DNA of 64,000 nt, taken from NCBI RefSeq assembly GCF_900162665.1, contig NZ_LT727813.1:278214-342213 (forward strand), read 5' to 3'. The notes beneath the pieces are model-generated. The model searched no databases and was not told the origin of the DNA. It saw only the letters and a list, made by a program, of their open reading frames with translations. Both the position numbers and the translations under genes were made by a program. Shown one piece after another: positions 8,893 through 16,576 of the stretch. Positions within the stretch are counted from its first letter, which is position 1; every line of letters starts with the position of its first letter. The DNA comes from Oceanobacillus sojae. Its GTDB lineage: Bacteria > Bacillota > Bacilli > Bacillales > Amphibacillaceae.

Positions 8893-9636
8893 ATGCCAAA
8901 TTTAAAAGATCAAGTCGTACTTATAACCGGAGCAAACCGTGGACAAGGGAAAGGGATTGCTAAACACTTCGCTTCACTCGGTGCAAAAGTTGCAGTAGGA
9001 GCCAGAAACTTTGAGGATGCTGAAGCACTCTCAGCAGAAATCGGAAAGGATCAAAGCCTTCCCGTCCAATTAGATGTAACAAACGAAGCTGATTGGACTG
9101 CTGCTGTCCAGTCTATTATCGAAGCTTATAATAAAATAGATGTACTTATTAATAATGCCGGTATTTTTATTAAAAAACCTTTGTTAGATACATCTGTAGA
9201 AGATTTTCAACAGTTAATCAATGTGAACCAGCTCGGCGTTTTTATGGGAATAAAGGCAGTTGTGCCGTACATGGAAAAACAGCAAAAAGGATCCATTGTT
9301 AATAATGTCTCTATCTCTGCTTTTGCACCAATTAACGACGCAGCTGCTTATGCAGCTTCAAAAGCAGCTGTTTCCAACCTTTCTAAATCTGCTGCAATCG
9401 AATTAGGGCCAAAAGGAATCAGAGTGAATTCCATTCATCCCGGTGTTATCCAGACAAATATGGCGAGCAGCAGTAATCTGAATATAAATGAAGCTGATGC
9501 CATTCCATTAAGGAGACTGGGCCAGGCTAATGATATAGCTCAAGTAGCTGCTTTTCTCGCCTCTGATGAGAGTGCTTATTGTAACGGCGCAGAAATTGTG
9601 GTGGACGGCGGGCTTACTTTAGGTACGGATGTTTAA
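8893..9636 (+). CDS. SDR family oxidoreductase
   Basis: A classical short-chain dehydrogenase of 247 residues. It has the cofactor motif TGANRGQGKGIA at about 12-23, NNAG near residue 88, the catalytic Ser, and YAASK near 154. The C-terminal end YCNGAEIVVDGGLTLG is typical of 3-oxoacyl-reductase-like or glucose-1-dehydrogenase-like enzymes. AAAGGAG precedes the ATG at a good distance. No neighbouring genes indicate a pathway, so the substrate is open. Confidence 0.88.
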   Translation: MPNLKDQVVLITGANRGQGKGIAKHFASLGAKVAVGARNFEDAEALSAEIGKDQSLPVQLDVTNEADWTAAVQSIIEAYNKIDVLINNAGIFIKKPLLDTSVEDFQQLINVNQLGVFMGIKAVVPYMEKQQKGSIVNNVSISAFAPINDAAAYAASKAAVSNLSKSAAIELGPKGIRVNSIHPGVIQTNMASSSNLNINEADAIPLRRLGQANDIAQVAAFLASDESAYCNGAEIVVDGGLTLGTDV

Positions 9637-9639
9637 TTT

Positions 9640-9870
9640 TCCAGCACGCAAGAAAAGCGCAGAGCGCCTGCTTAAAAACGTAGAGATTGGAGCGGCGCAA
9701 CTGAGATAAAGGAAACATGCCCCTTTAGGGGTATGCCGACGTTAGGCTTCAGCCTGTTTTTAGTCGGCCTTCCTTTACTTTAAACCGATGTTGACTTATC
9801 GTAGGGCGCTCACGTGTTAGCTCCTAGTTTTTGGCGCTCGGAGCTGGATGCGGCTGTTTTTCTATAAATA
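9640..9870. repeat. Structured intergenic element, possible dispersed repeat
   Basis: This GC-richer stretch contrasts with its AT-rich surroundings. It holds several short palindromes: CATGCCCCTTTAGGGGTATG, GGCTTCAGCC, AGCGCAGAGCGCC near the left end and GGCGCTCGGAGCT near the right end. It encodes no credible protein. Its outer arms are complementary in part, suggesting a folded repeat of the kind dispersed in Bacillaceae genomes. Only one copy is seen in this window, so the repeat status is inferred. Confidence 0.35.
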
Positions 9871-9914
9871 GTTATCCACAAGGCAATAATTCTATAATTT
9901 CCTCGACAGCAAGA

Positions 9915-9951
9915 AAATAGAGAGGCTGATAAATGGATCACCTCTCTATTT
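9915..9951 (+). terminator. Possible terminator hairpin
   Basis: AAATAGAGAGG and CCTCTCTATTT form an 11-bp stem with a 15-nt loop. The T tract is short. It lies about 280 bp after the SDR gene. Confidence 0.4.
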
Positions 9952-10179
9952 CCAATCTCTAAATGAGATAGATAAATTAAAAGAGGATATGCTTATTCTG
10001 GCTTTCATTAATTCAAGGCTTTTAAATACAAAAAACCACTACCGCTTCAGGTACGGTTGGAGAATACAGCGAATCTATTCTGGACCTGTTGAATGGATAC
10101 TTCATGCGCTCCTAAAATCCCATAGATTGTCTTTTGTTCGTTCTGTTCTAACGCTTGCAAAATTTTTTATTCATAATAA

Positions 10180-10231
10180 AAGCAGCCGGAGCAGATACTG
10201 TAAAAACGGACAGCACTGCTCCAGCCTCCTC
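10180..10231 (-). terminator. Terminator of the DnaJ-type zinc protein gene
   Basis: On the minus strand GGCTGGAGCAG pairs with CTGCTCCGGCTG, then TTTTATT follows. It begins a few bases after the stop codon. Confidence 0.65.
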
Positions 10232-10234
10232 TAT

Positions 10235-10402
10235 TTAATCAATTACTCTGTGATTTTCATCTACCTGCAGCTTTTCCGTCTTTTCCACAGCGGCAACAAA
10301 CCCGTCACCATGACAAACAGTACATGTATAGTGCCACTGTTCATCATCCATTAATAGGCCAGTCCCGTCACAAGCTTTACAGGCGTGTTTCTGTGAACCC
10401 AT
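10235..10402 (-). CDS. Small DnaJ-type zinc-finger protein (55 aa)
   Basis: Translation gives a 55-residue protein with two zinc-binding knuckles, CKACDGTG at about 8-15 and CTVCHGDG near residues 31-38. This is the CxxCxGxG pattern of the DnaJ cysteine-rich domain and of small Bacillus YuiA/methionine-aminopeptidase-linked zinc proteins. GGAAG lies about 6 nt before the ATG and a terminator follows the stop, supporting expression. It sits downstream of the aconitase gene in the same orientation. Function is unknown; a redox or chaperone-adaptor role would be speculation. Confidence 0.75.
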   Translation of the reverse strand: MGSQKHACKACDGTGLLMDDEQWHYTCTVCHGDGFVAAVEKTEKLQVDENHRVID

Positions 10403-10442
10403 AGCTGACTTCCTTTCTATTGTTTTTCTTTAAGAGGATAAT

Positions 10443-10520
10443 CAAAAAGTCCAGCAAAAATGAGGCATCAAATCCGTCTTGAACTTTTTGGTCCTTTTAT
10501 TAGCTATTTTGAACTCGCAT
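10443..10520. repeat. Short MITE-like element, copy A
   Basis: One end reads TCAAAAAGTCCAGCAAAAATGA, and the other, read on the opposite strand, is GAGTTCAAAATAGC followed by AAAGGACCAAAAAGTTCAAG. The latter closely matches the end of the larger element at 52431-52618 (AAAGGACCAAGAAGTTCAAG). The centre of the element is missing here, so this is an internally deleted copy. It overlaps the last codons of the aconitase gene. Confidence 0.65.
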
Positions 10521-12443
10521 TTTAATCCAATTTATAATCCCGCCGGCCAGCAGAATGTCAAGATGCCGCTTCGTCAAATCATGCTGGACGGTAATCGTAC
10601 GATCTGTCCCTTTCAGTTTTATATCAAATGTACGCTGGTTCTGTATTGTTTGATGGATATGACGAAATTCAAGTATATCCTCTTGATGGAGCAGGTCATA
10701 GTCTTCCTCATTCACAAACGTTAATGGCAGAATACCGAAGTTAATCAAGTTTTGAAGATGAATTCGAGCAAAACCCTTCACAAGCACAACCTTTAATCCG
10801 AGATAACGTGGCGCGAGTGCCGCATGCTCCCGGCTGGACCCTTGTCCGTAATTAAAGCCTGCTACCACTGTATGGCCGCCATCATCACGTTTTTTCATGG
10901 CCTTTTCATAATAATCTTCATCAATAATCTCAAAGGCAAAAGTACTGATTCTTTGAATATTACTGCGAAATGGTAATACTCGTGAGCCGCCGGCAAGAAT
11001 CTCATCTGTTGATATATTATCCTGCATTTTTAATAAAACAGGCAGATCAAAGTTATCTTCAATTGGCTGAAAATCTGGTATAGCAGTGATGTTTGGCCCT
11101 TTTTCCAATTTGATTTGGCTGTTATCCTCCGGCGGTGCCTCCAGCATTCCTTTTGTAGAAAAGGTAGTTGGTTCTTTTATTTTCGGATAAGAAATATCTA
11201 AAGTTCTTGGATCCGTAATGACACCTGTTAATGCAGAAGCGGCGGCTGTCTCCGGACTGCACAGGAAGACACTGTCTTCTCTTGTGCCGGATCGTCCCGG
11301 GAAGTTCCTTGGAGTAGTACGTAAACTGTTCCGTCCCGTAGCCGGGGCCTGCCCCATTCCAATACAGCCATTACAGCCTGCCTGATGCATCCTGGCTCCG
11401 GCGGACAAGAGATTCGCAATATGTCCATTCTCTACAAGCTGTTCCAGCAACTGACGGGAGGTTGGATTAATATCAAAAGAAATCCCGTTCGCAGCCTGCT
11501 CCCCTTTAACAATTTCACTGGCAATCGCAAAATCGCGGTATCCCGGATTGGCCGAGGAACCGATATAAGACTGATAAATGGCTTCTCCAGCAACTTCTGT
11601 AACAGGAACGACATTCCCCGGACTGGATGGTTTTGCGATTAACGGTTCCAGCGCAGATAAATCAATTTTTTCATGTTCATCATATGTCGCTCCGTTATCC
11701 GATTTTAATTCTACCCACTGATCTTCACGTCCCTGTGTTTTTAGAAAACGCTTCACTTCTTTATCAGAAGGAAATACGGTTGCAGTCGCTCCAAGCTCAG
11801 CACCCATATTGGCAATAACATGCCGATCCATGGCAGATAGCTCTTTAACGCCCGGACCATAATATTCAATGATCCTGCCGACTCCGCCCTGTACGCCGTG
11901 ACGGCGCAGCATTTCTAAAATAACATCTTTAGCGCTGACCCAATCCGGGAGTTTCCCTGTCAGCTCTACTCCCATCACACGGGGCATTTTTACATAGTAA
12001 GGTTCTCCCGCCATCGCCATTGTCACATCAATACCGCCTGCTCCAATCGCCAGCATTCCCATACAGCCGTTGGCACATGTATGACTATCTGATCCTAATA
12101 AGGTCTTTCCCGGGCGTGCCAACTGCTGCATGTGGACAGGATGACTGACACCGTTTCCAGGCCTGCTGTAATAAATTCCGAATTTCTGTGCCGCACTTCT
12201 TAAAAAAAGGTGGTCATCCGCGTTACGATAATCTTCCTGAATCAAGTTATGGTCTACATATTGCGCAGAAGCCTCTGTTTTCACCCGGTCAATTCCCATT
12301 GCTTCCAGTTCGAGCATTACCATCGTTCCTGTCGCATCCTGCGTTAATGTCTGATCAATCTTTATTCCAATTTCTTCTCCAGCCTTCATTTCTCCTGACA
12401 GCAAATGATCTTGAATTAATTTTTGAGCTGCATTAAGCTGCAT
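10500..12443 (-). CDS. Aconitate hydratase, Aquifex-type (homoaconitase-like)
   Basis: A 647-residue monomeric aconitase in the LeuC/LeuD fusion order, shorter than the roughly 900-residue CitB type and resembling the Aquifex-type family. The three cluster ligands are visible: Cys123 in DSHTCANG, and Cys357 and Cys360 in GCNGC. The swivel domain contains NYGQGSSREHAAL. The reaction is isomerisation of citrate and isocitrate via cis-aconitate with a 4Fe-4S cluster. GGAGGAAGCAAC precedes the ATG. The last residues (MRVQNS) are encoded by the end of a repeat element, so the C terminus may be altered relative to homologues. Confidence 0.88.
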   Translation of the reverse strand: MQLNAAQKLIQDHLLSGEMKAGEEIGIKIDQTLTQDATGTMVMLELEAMGIDRVKTEASAQYVDHNLIQEDYRNADDHLFLRSAAQKFGIYYSRPGNGVSHPVHMQQLARPGKTLLGSDSHTCANGCMGMLAIGAGGIDVTMAMAGEPYYVKMPRVMGVELTGKLPDWVSAKDVILEMLRRHGVQGGVGRIIEYYGPGVKELSAMDRHVIANMGAELGATATVFPSDKEVKRFLKTQGREDQWVELKSDNGATYDEHEKIDLSALEPLIAKPSSPGNVVPVTEVAGEAIYQSYIGSSANPGYRDFAIASEIVKGEQAANGISFDINPTSRQLLEQLVENGHIANLLSAGARMHQAGCNGCIGMGQAPATGRNSLRTTPRNFPGRSGTREDSVFLCSPETAAASALTGVITDPRTLDISYPKIKEPTTFSTKGMLEAPPEDNSQIKLEKGPNITAIPDFQPIEDNFDLPVLLKMQDNISTDEILAGGSRVLPFRSNIQRISTFAFEIIDEDYYEKAMKKRDDGGHTVVAGFNYGQGSSREHAALAPRYLGLKVVLVKGFARIHLQNLINFGILPLTFVNEEDYDLLHQEDILEFRHIHQTIQNQRTFDIKLKGTDRTITVQHDLTKRHLDILLAGGIINWIKMRVQNS

Positions 12444-12776
12444 GTTGCTTCCTCCTTAAAATATACTGTCCTGATTAGAATATGCTTATATAGTGTTTAT
12501 TACACATATCAAATGAAGTTAAACTGGATATTATTTTGTTAAGAGCAATCCGCTTCTTCTGACAAGGTTATTTTAGCATTCTTGCCTCCAAGATCTTTGA
12601 AGTTCCACAATACTTCATTTGGATTTCATTTTCCTTTCCGGGTCTTTTATACATGTCTTCCCTTAATAAAAATACAGAAAACGGTGAATATAGTAACCTT
12701 TCCGTCCCAAATATTTTATTTCAGCATTACTAAACCGGAAAAGAATTTTCAGCAGAAATTTTAATTACGTTAAAAA

Positions 12777-12805
12777 TTGCACTTATCGTACCAGCCCTAT
12801 ATAAT
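12777..12805 (+). promoter_or_regulatory. Promoter of the riboswitch transcript
   Basis: TTGCAC at 12777-12782 and TATAAT at 12800-12805 are separated by 17 bp. Transcription would start near 12812, just upstream of the riboswitch aptamer. Confidence 0.75.
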
Positions 12806-12811
12806 AAATGA

Positions 12812-12957
12812 AAACATCAATTGAAATAAATCCCAAAGGGGAGTAGCATAATAGCAGCTGTCGTCATTACAGGAGAAATCCTCGGCACTGCTGGCAATCG
12901 ATTAATTTCGTTGCTTGCGAGACCTTTGTCCAATCTGTGGGCAAAGGTCTCTTTTTT
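12812..12957 (+). promoter_or_regulatory. yybP-ykoY manganese riboswitch with terminator
   Basis: The segment carries the conserved blocks of the yybP-ykoY Mn2+ aptamer: AAAGGGGAGTAGC at 12835-12847, GTCGTCATTAC in the middle and CACTGCTGGCAA at 12886-12897. A canonical terminator follows at 12919-12957, where GAGACCTTTG pairs with CAAAGGTCTC before TTTTTT. By analogy with the known class, manganese binding should favour the antiterminated form and switch on the downstream genes. Those genes are not one of the usual targets (TerC, MntP or P-type ATPases). Confidence 0.82.
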
Positions 12958-12995
12958 GTCAGCTTTTGCCACACTTACTTCAAGGAGGAGAAAAG

Positions 12996-13121
12996 ATGTC
13001 TAAACTGACAAAGCTTCTAAAATCTAAAGTGGTAAAAGAAGGAATCAAGCAAGCAAAAAAACACGCCCTTCCTGTTATCAAAAAAGAGTTAGCTAAAAGA
13101 AAAGGCAGTTTTAAAAAATAA
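12996..13121 (+). CDS. Tiny lysine-rich protein (41 aa)
   Basis: The ATG at 12996 has AAGGAGGAG 6-7 nt upstream, a very strong ribosome site, so the longer frame open from 12915 (which crosses the riboswitch terminator) is not used. The 41-residue product is highly basic, with 16 Lys/Arg residues, and is predicted to be one amphipathic helix. Its stop codon overlaps the next start by one base (TAATG), implying coupled translation. No known family was recognised. It could be a nucleic-acid- or membrane-binding peptide, or a leader that sets kinase synthesis. Confidence 0.7.
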   Translation: MSKLTKLLKSKVVKEGIKQAKKHALPVIKKELAKRKGSFKK

Positions 13122-13753
13122 TGAAGCCGTCCAGATACAATGATTTAGCATCCACTGTTTTATTTACTAAAAGAAATCGACGTATCAAAGTACTCAGGCA
13201 TCACGGGGACTTAAAATTATATGGAATGGGAAGAAGTGCTGCTGTTTTCAGAATAAAAAATGAAAATAGAGTGATTAAAGTCTTTTACCCGGCTTTTGAA
13301 AAAACAGCAATCGAAGAAAAACAAAACTATGAAAAATTAAATGGAAACCCTTATTATCCCACTATATATGAAGCAGGAATCAATTACCTGGTTATGGATT
13401 TTATTGAAGGAAAGACATTCTTTGAATGCCTGGCAGAAGGAATTCCATTGAAGCCTCATTATATAGAGCAGGTTGACAATGGATTACAATTTGCAAAAGC
13501 AGCAGGATTAAATCCTTCAGATATTCATCTGCATAATCTTATCCTGACAAAGGAAGATGAAGTACGTATTATTGATGTAGCACGTTTTTCACAGGAAAAG
13601 AAGTGCACGCAGTGGGATGATTTAAAAATTGGTTATACCCGATATTACCAGCGCCCATTTTTCCCGAAAAAAATCCCTAAATGGGTCATGTATTCTGTGT
13701 CAAAATTTTATCGGTTATATAAGTATTTAGCGATAAAAAGAGGAAAAGAGTGA
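13121..13753 (+). CDS. Serine/threonine kinase-like protein, YrzF type
   Basis: A compact 210-residue protein with the protein-kinase fold. The glycine loop GMGRSAAVF is at 35-43, the ATP lysine is Lys53 in VIKVF, and the catalytic loop is DIHLHN with Asp134 and Asn139. Asp152 in IIDVARF takes the DFG position. All four key residues are present, so catalysis is plausible although the motifs are divergent. The first strand region (about 20-34) and the 53-90 segment with MDFIEGKTF complete the N-lobe. The gene is coupled to the tiny basic protein and controlled by a manganese riboswitch. B. subtilis YrzF-like proteins are the nearest relatives I can suggest; the substrate is unknown. Confidence 0.72.
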   Translation: MKPSRYNDLASTVLFTKRNRRIKVLRHHGDLKLYGMGRSAAVFRIKNENRVIKVFYPAFEKTAIEEKQNYEKLNGNPYYPTIYEAGINYLVMDFIEGKTFFECLAEGIPLKPHYIEQVDNGLQFAKAAGLNPSDIHLHNLILTKEDEVRIIDVARFSQEKKCTQWDDLKIGYTRYYQRPFFPKKIPKWVMYSVSKFYRLYKYLAIKRGKE

Positions 13754-13775
13754 GATATGACTCTTTTCCTTTTTA
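13741..13775 (+). terminator. Terminator of the kinase-like gene
   Basis: AGGAAAAGAGT pairs with ACTCTTTTCCT and is followed by TTTT. The stop codon lies in the loop. Confidence 0.75.
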
Positions 13776-13778
13776 ACC

Positions 13779-14153
13779 CTATCCCGTACAAATCATGATG
13801 ATATTCCTGTCTGGATCGCAAATTGTAAAAAATGAAAAATCATCAAAACGGGTAATTTCTGATTCCATATCGTATCCTAATTCTTTTACATAGACATAGG
13901 ACTCATCAATATTATCTGTATGGAAATTGAAGATTGGATACATACCGGAAGTTTGTTTTTTTACAATGCTTCCTGACCCGGCATCCAAAGTTAAACCAGT
14001 ATGTTCTGCAATTTTAATATTATATACCGGCCTTTCTACAGCAGTTAAATCATACTCCTGACCAAGTAATTCTGCATACCATTTTACGGACCTCTCTAAA
14101 TCGCTGACATGTACAAAAATCGTGTTAATTTTATTCATTATTGGACTGCTCAT
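13779..14153 (-). CDS. VOC family (glyoxalase/dioxygenase-like) protein
   Basis: A single-domain vicinal oxygen chelate protein of 124 residues. It opens with INTIFVHVSDLERSVKWYAELLG and closes with FFTICDPDRNIIMIC, the two beta-alpha-beta modules of the fold. His and Glu candidates for a metal site are only partly recognisable. The family covers glyoxalases, dioxygenases and antibiotic-binding proteins, so the substrate stays open. It is transcribed toward the kinase-like gene. Confidence 0.8.
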   Translation of the reverse strand: MSSPIMNKINTIFVHVSDLERSVKWYAELLGQEYDLTAVERPVYNIKIAEHTGLTLDAGSGSIVKKQTSGMYPIFNFHTDNIDESYVYVKELGYDMESEITRFDDFSFFTICDPDRNIIMICTG

Positions 14154-14195
14154 GTTTTCACTCCCTATATAATTAAAATATCTTAAACCGCTTTA

Positions 14196-15338
14196 TCAAT
14201 TACGATTGGCAGGGTGAAAATAAGAACGTACAATTTGTTCAGCACTCCATTCCAATAGCACAGAAGCACTTCTGACAGCCTCATCTAAAGTCATTGGTTT
14301 ATTAATAATGCTGTGGATGCTTACAACACCAAAATCATGAAGCACTGCTGCATCTTCATTTACTGATCCCGCTAAAATAACTGTTGGGACTCCCTGCATC
14401 TTTGCCATTTGTGCAACTCCCATTGGTGTTTTACCTGAAGCAGTCTGTCCATCCACTCTCCCCTCACCGGTAAAAACTAAATCTGCCCCTGTTAAAAAGT
14501 GATTTATATTACTGTACTCCAAAACGACGTCAATTCCTCTTTTCACTTCACATGGAAAAAATGCCTGGAAGGCCCCTCCAATGCCACCCGCAGCTCCGGC
14601 ACCTGCCATATCGTGCAGCCTGATTCCTGTAACCTCCGCAACATAATCCGCCCAATGCGTGAGATTTTGGTCAAGCTGCTCTATCATTTCTGGGGTTGCT
14701 CCTTTTTGAGGGCCGAAAATATGAGAAGCTCCGTTTGGTCCAATTAATGGATTTTCCACATCTGAGGCAATTAAAAATTGACATTCTTTAATCCTGGAAT
14801 CAAAGGCATCAACGTCTATCGAAGCAATTTTGTCTAAAGAACCTCCCCCATACCCGATTTCATTTTCATCTTCATCTAAAATTCTTAGCCCCAGCGCCTG
14901 CAGCATGCCGGCTCCCCCATCATTTGTAGCAGAACCGCCTAAGCCAACTGCAAAAGAAGTAAAACCATCATCCAGAGCCTGCTTAATTAACTGACCAGTC
15001 CCATAGGTTGTCGTTTCCAATGGGGAGAGTTCTTCATTAGAAATCAGAGTAAGGCCTGAAGCTGCTGCCATTTCAATGACACATGTTTTTTTATCTCCTA
15101 AAACACCATATCCAGCCTCCACTTTATTCCCCAAAGGGTCGGTGACAACCACGTTCCTTAGCTCTCCTCCTGTAGCAGCAATAAGTGTTTCCAATGTTCC
15201 CTCTCCCCCATCAGCAACAGGGATTAGGACTGTTTTCGCATCTGGAAAAGCATTTTTAACCCCTTTATTTATAGCATTGGCTGCCTCCACTGCACTTAAG
15301 CTTCCCTTAAATGAATCTGGAGCAATAACAATCTTCAT
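14196..15338 (-). CDS. glxK: Glycerate kinase
   Basis: The 380-residue protein starts with KIVIAPDSFKGSLSA and contains PVADGGEGTLE, GLGGSATNDGGAGMLQALG and TGEGRVDGQTASGKTP. These are hallmarks of the GarK/GlxK family that phosphorylates D-glycerate. The product feeds lower glycolysis. It is divergent from a CdaR-type activator gene, with a long inverted-repeat operator between them, so induction by a sugar diacid or glycerate is likely. No permease or tartronate-semialdehyde reductase gene is adjacent. Confidence 0.92.
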   Translation of the reverse strand: MKIVIAPDSFKGSLSAVEAANAINKGVKNAFPDAKTVLIPVADGGEGTLETLIAATGGELRNVVVTDPLGNKVEAGYGVLGDKKTCVIEMAAASGLTLISNEELSPLETTTYGTGQLIKQALDDGFTSFAVGLGGSATNDGGAGMLQALGLRILDEDENEIGYGGGSLDKIASIDVDAFDSRIKECQFLIASDVENPLIGPNGASHIFGPQKGATPEMIEQLDQNLTHWADYVAEVTGIRLHDMAGAGAAGGIGGAFQAFFPCEVKRGIDVVLEYSNINHFLTGADLVFTGEGRVDGQTASGKTPMGVAQMAKMQGVPTVILAGSVNEDAAVLHDFGVVSIHSIINKPMTLDEAVRSASVLLEWSAEQIVRSYFHPANRN

Positions 15339-15395
15339 TTAAACACATCCTTCAGCAAACGTTTTCATCCATCTGTAGTTTAAATTATACGAATC

Positions 15396-15424
15396 TTGAC
15401 TTCATTTGTATATGGCTATATCAT
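15396..15424 (+). promoter_or_regulatory. cdaR promoter
   Basis: TTGACT at 15396-15401 and TATCAT at 15419-15424 are spaced by 17 bp. The -10 box lies inside the left arm of the long inverted repeat. Confidence 0.65.
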
Positions 15425-15469
15425 ACAAAAATAAAAAGAATATTATATTCATTTTTGTATGATATAGCC
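15414..15469. promoter_or_regulatory. 19-bp inverted-repeat operator between glxK and cdaR
   Basis: The left arm GGCTATATCATACAAAAAT (15414-15432) and right arm ATTTTTGTATGATATAGCC (15451-15469) are perfect complements around an 18-bp spacer. The right arm ends 15 bp before the chosen GTG start. It overlaps the cdaR promoter and lies upstream of glxK, so it probably binds CdaR. As RNA it would also fold into a hairpin just before the ribosome site. Confidence 0.75.
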
Positions 15470-15484
15470 AAAGGAGCAGTAAAA

Positions 15485-16576
15485 GTGAATGTGTTAACAA
15501 AGGAAATCGCCAATGCCATTGTCAGAGAAACCTCTTTCCGTTTAAACCGGAATGTCAATATTATGGATATAAAAGGAGTGATTATTGCTGCTCAGGATAA
15601 GTTAAGATTAAATACAGTTCATGAGGGAGCAATAAAAGTATTAAAGAACAGAGAAACTCTCACTATTTACCCTGATCAAGATGAAGTATGGAAAGGCTCG
15701 GAGCCCGGAATTAATTTGCCTATCGCCTTTCAAGACAATATTATTGGAGTCATCGGAATTACAGGAGATCCAAATGAAATGAAGGATATCGGTGAACTGG
15801 TAAAAATGACTACAGAGCTGATGATTGAGCAGGAATTTATTACTTCCCAGATGGAATGGAAGCAGCGGACAAAAGAGATGATTATTGACCAATTGTTAAA
15901 AACAAGCCCTTCTCACCAGGCGATTCAGCAGGGACTTGACAGGCTGAAAATAGAATTAACGCCTCCATTTATGGCATTCATTATTCAAATAGGTAACCTC
16001 ACTGTCCAAAAACAAGAGTTGATTCAAAAAATAGAATCCTTATTCGGCAGCCAATTTGCTATAGCTGGATTTGTTAATATTAATCAGCTATTTATTGCTG
16101 TGCCAGAAATGGAAGAAACCGAAGTATTGCAACAAATAAAAGCGATACAGAAATTATTCCATAAGCAGCATATTAAATTTAAAATAGCCTATAGCTTACC
16201 TTTTCATGAACTGGACCAATTCCATCAGGCTTATTCCGAATGTGAGCTTGCTTTAAAAATCAGTGATCCGGAAACGGAAATTATTTCATTTAGTCAGATA
16301 GAAGTAAGAGCTTTGCTTCACCTGCTTGATCAAAAGCTTACAGAGAAATTTTCTAAACGAGTCCTAAAAAACTTAGACGAAACGCTGGCAATGACGTTAA
16401 AAGCATTTTTTGCAAATGATTTAAATATCCAAAAGACTGCTGACGCCCTGTTTCTACATCGAAATACACTGCTTTACCGGATAAATAAGATAACAAAGGA
16501 TACAGGATATAACCCGAGAATATTTAATGATGCGCTTATTTTACAGGTTGCTTTGTGGATTAATGAACATAAATAA
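15485..16576 (+). CDS. cdaR: CdaR/PucR-family sugar diacid regulator
   Basis: The GTG at 15485 has AAAGGAG 8 nt upstream; the ATG 30 bp earlier lies in the operator and is unlikely. The 363-residue product has the N-terminal diacid-recognition domain (LTKEIANAIVRETSFRLNRNVNIMD, with GVIIAAQDK and LPIAFQDNIIGVIGITG). It ends with the PucR-type helix-turn-helix (NIQKTADALFLHRNTLLYRINKI). This is the layout of CdaR/SdaR activators of glucarate, galactarate and glycerate use. It is divergent from glycerate kinase, its expected target. Confidence 0.88.
   Translation: MNVLTKEIANAIVRETSFRLNRNVNIMDIKGVIIAAQDKLRLNTVHEGAIKVLKNRETLTIYPDQDEVWKGSEPGINLPIAFQDNIIGVIGITGDPNEMKDIGELVKMTTELMIEQEFITSQMEWKQRTKEMIIDQLLKTSPSHQAIQQGLDRLKIELTPPFMAFIIQIGNLTVQKQELIQKIESLFGSQFAIAGFVNINQLFIAVPEMEETEVLQQIKAIQKLFHKQHIKFKIAYSLPFHELDQFHQAYSECELALKISDPETEIISFSQIEVRALLHLLDQKLTEKFSKRVLKNLDETLAMTLKAFFANDLNIQKTADALFLHRNTLLYRINKITKDTGYNPRIFNDALILQVALWINEHK

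Noticed and set aside
9989-10354. 121-residue plus-strand frame
   Set aside because: It has no ribosome site, runs antisense across the small zinc protein and its terminator, and its composition is not protein-like.
12915-12995. N-terminal extension of the 41-aa basic protein
   Set aside because: It would be read through the riboswitch terminator; the ATG at 12996 has a strong ribosome site.
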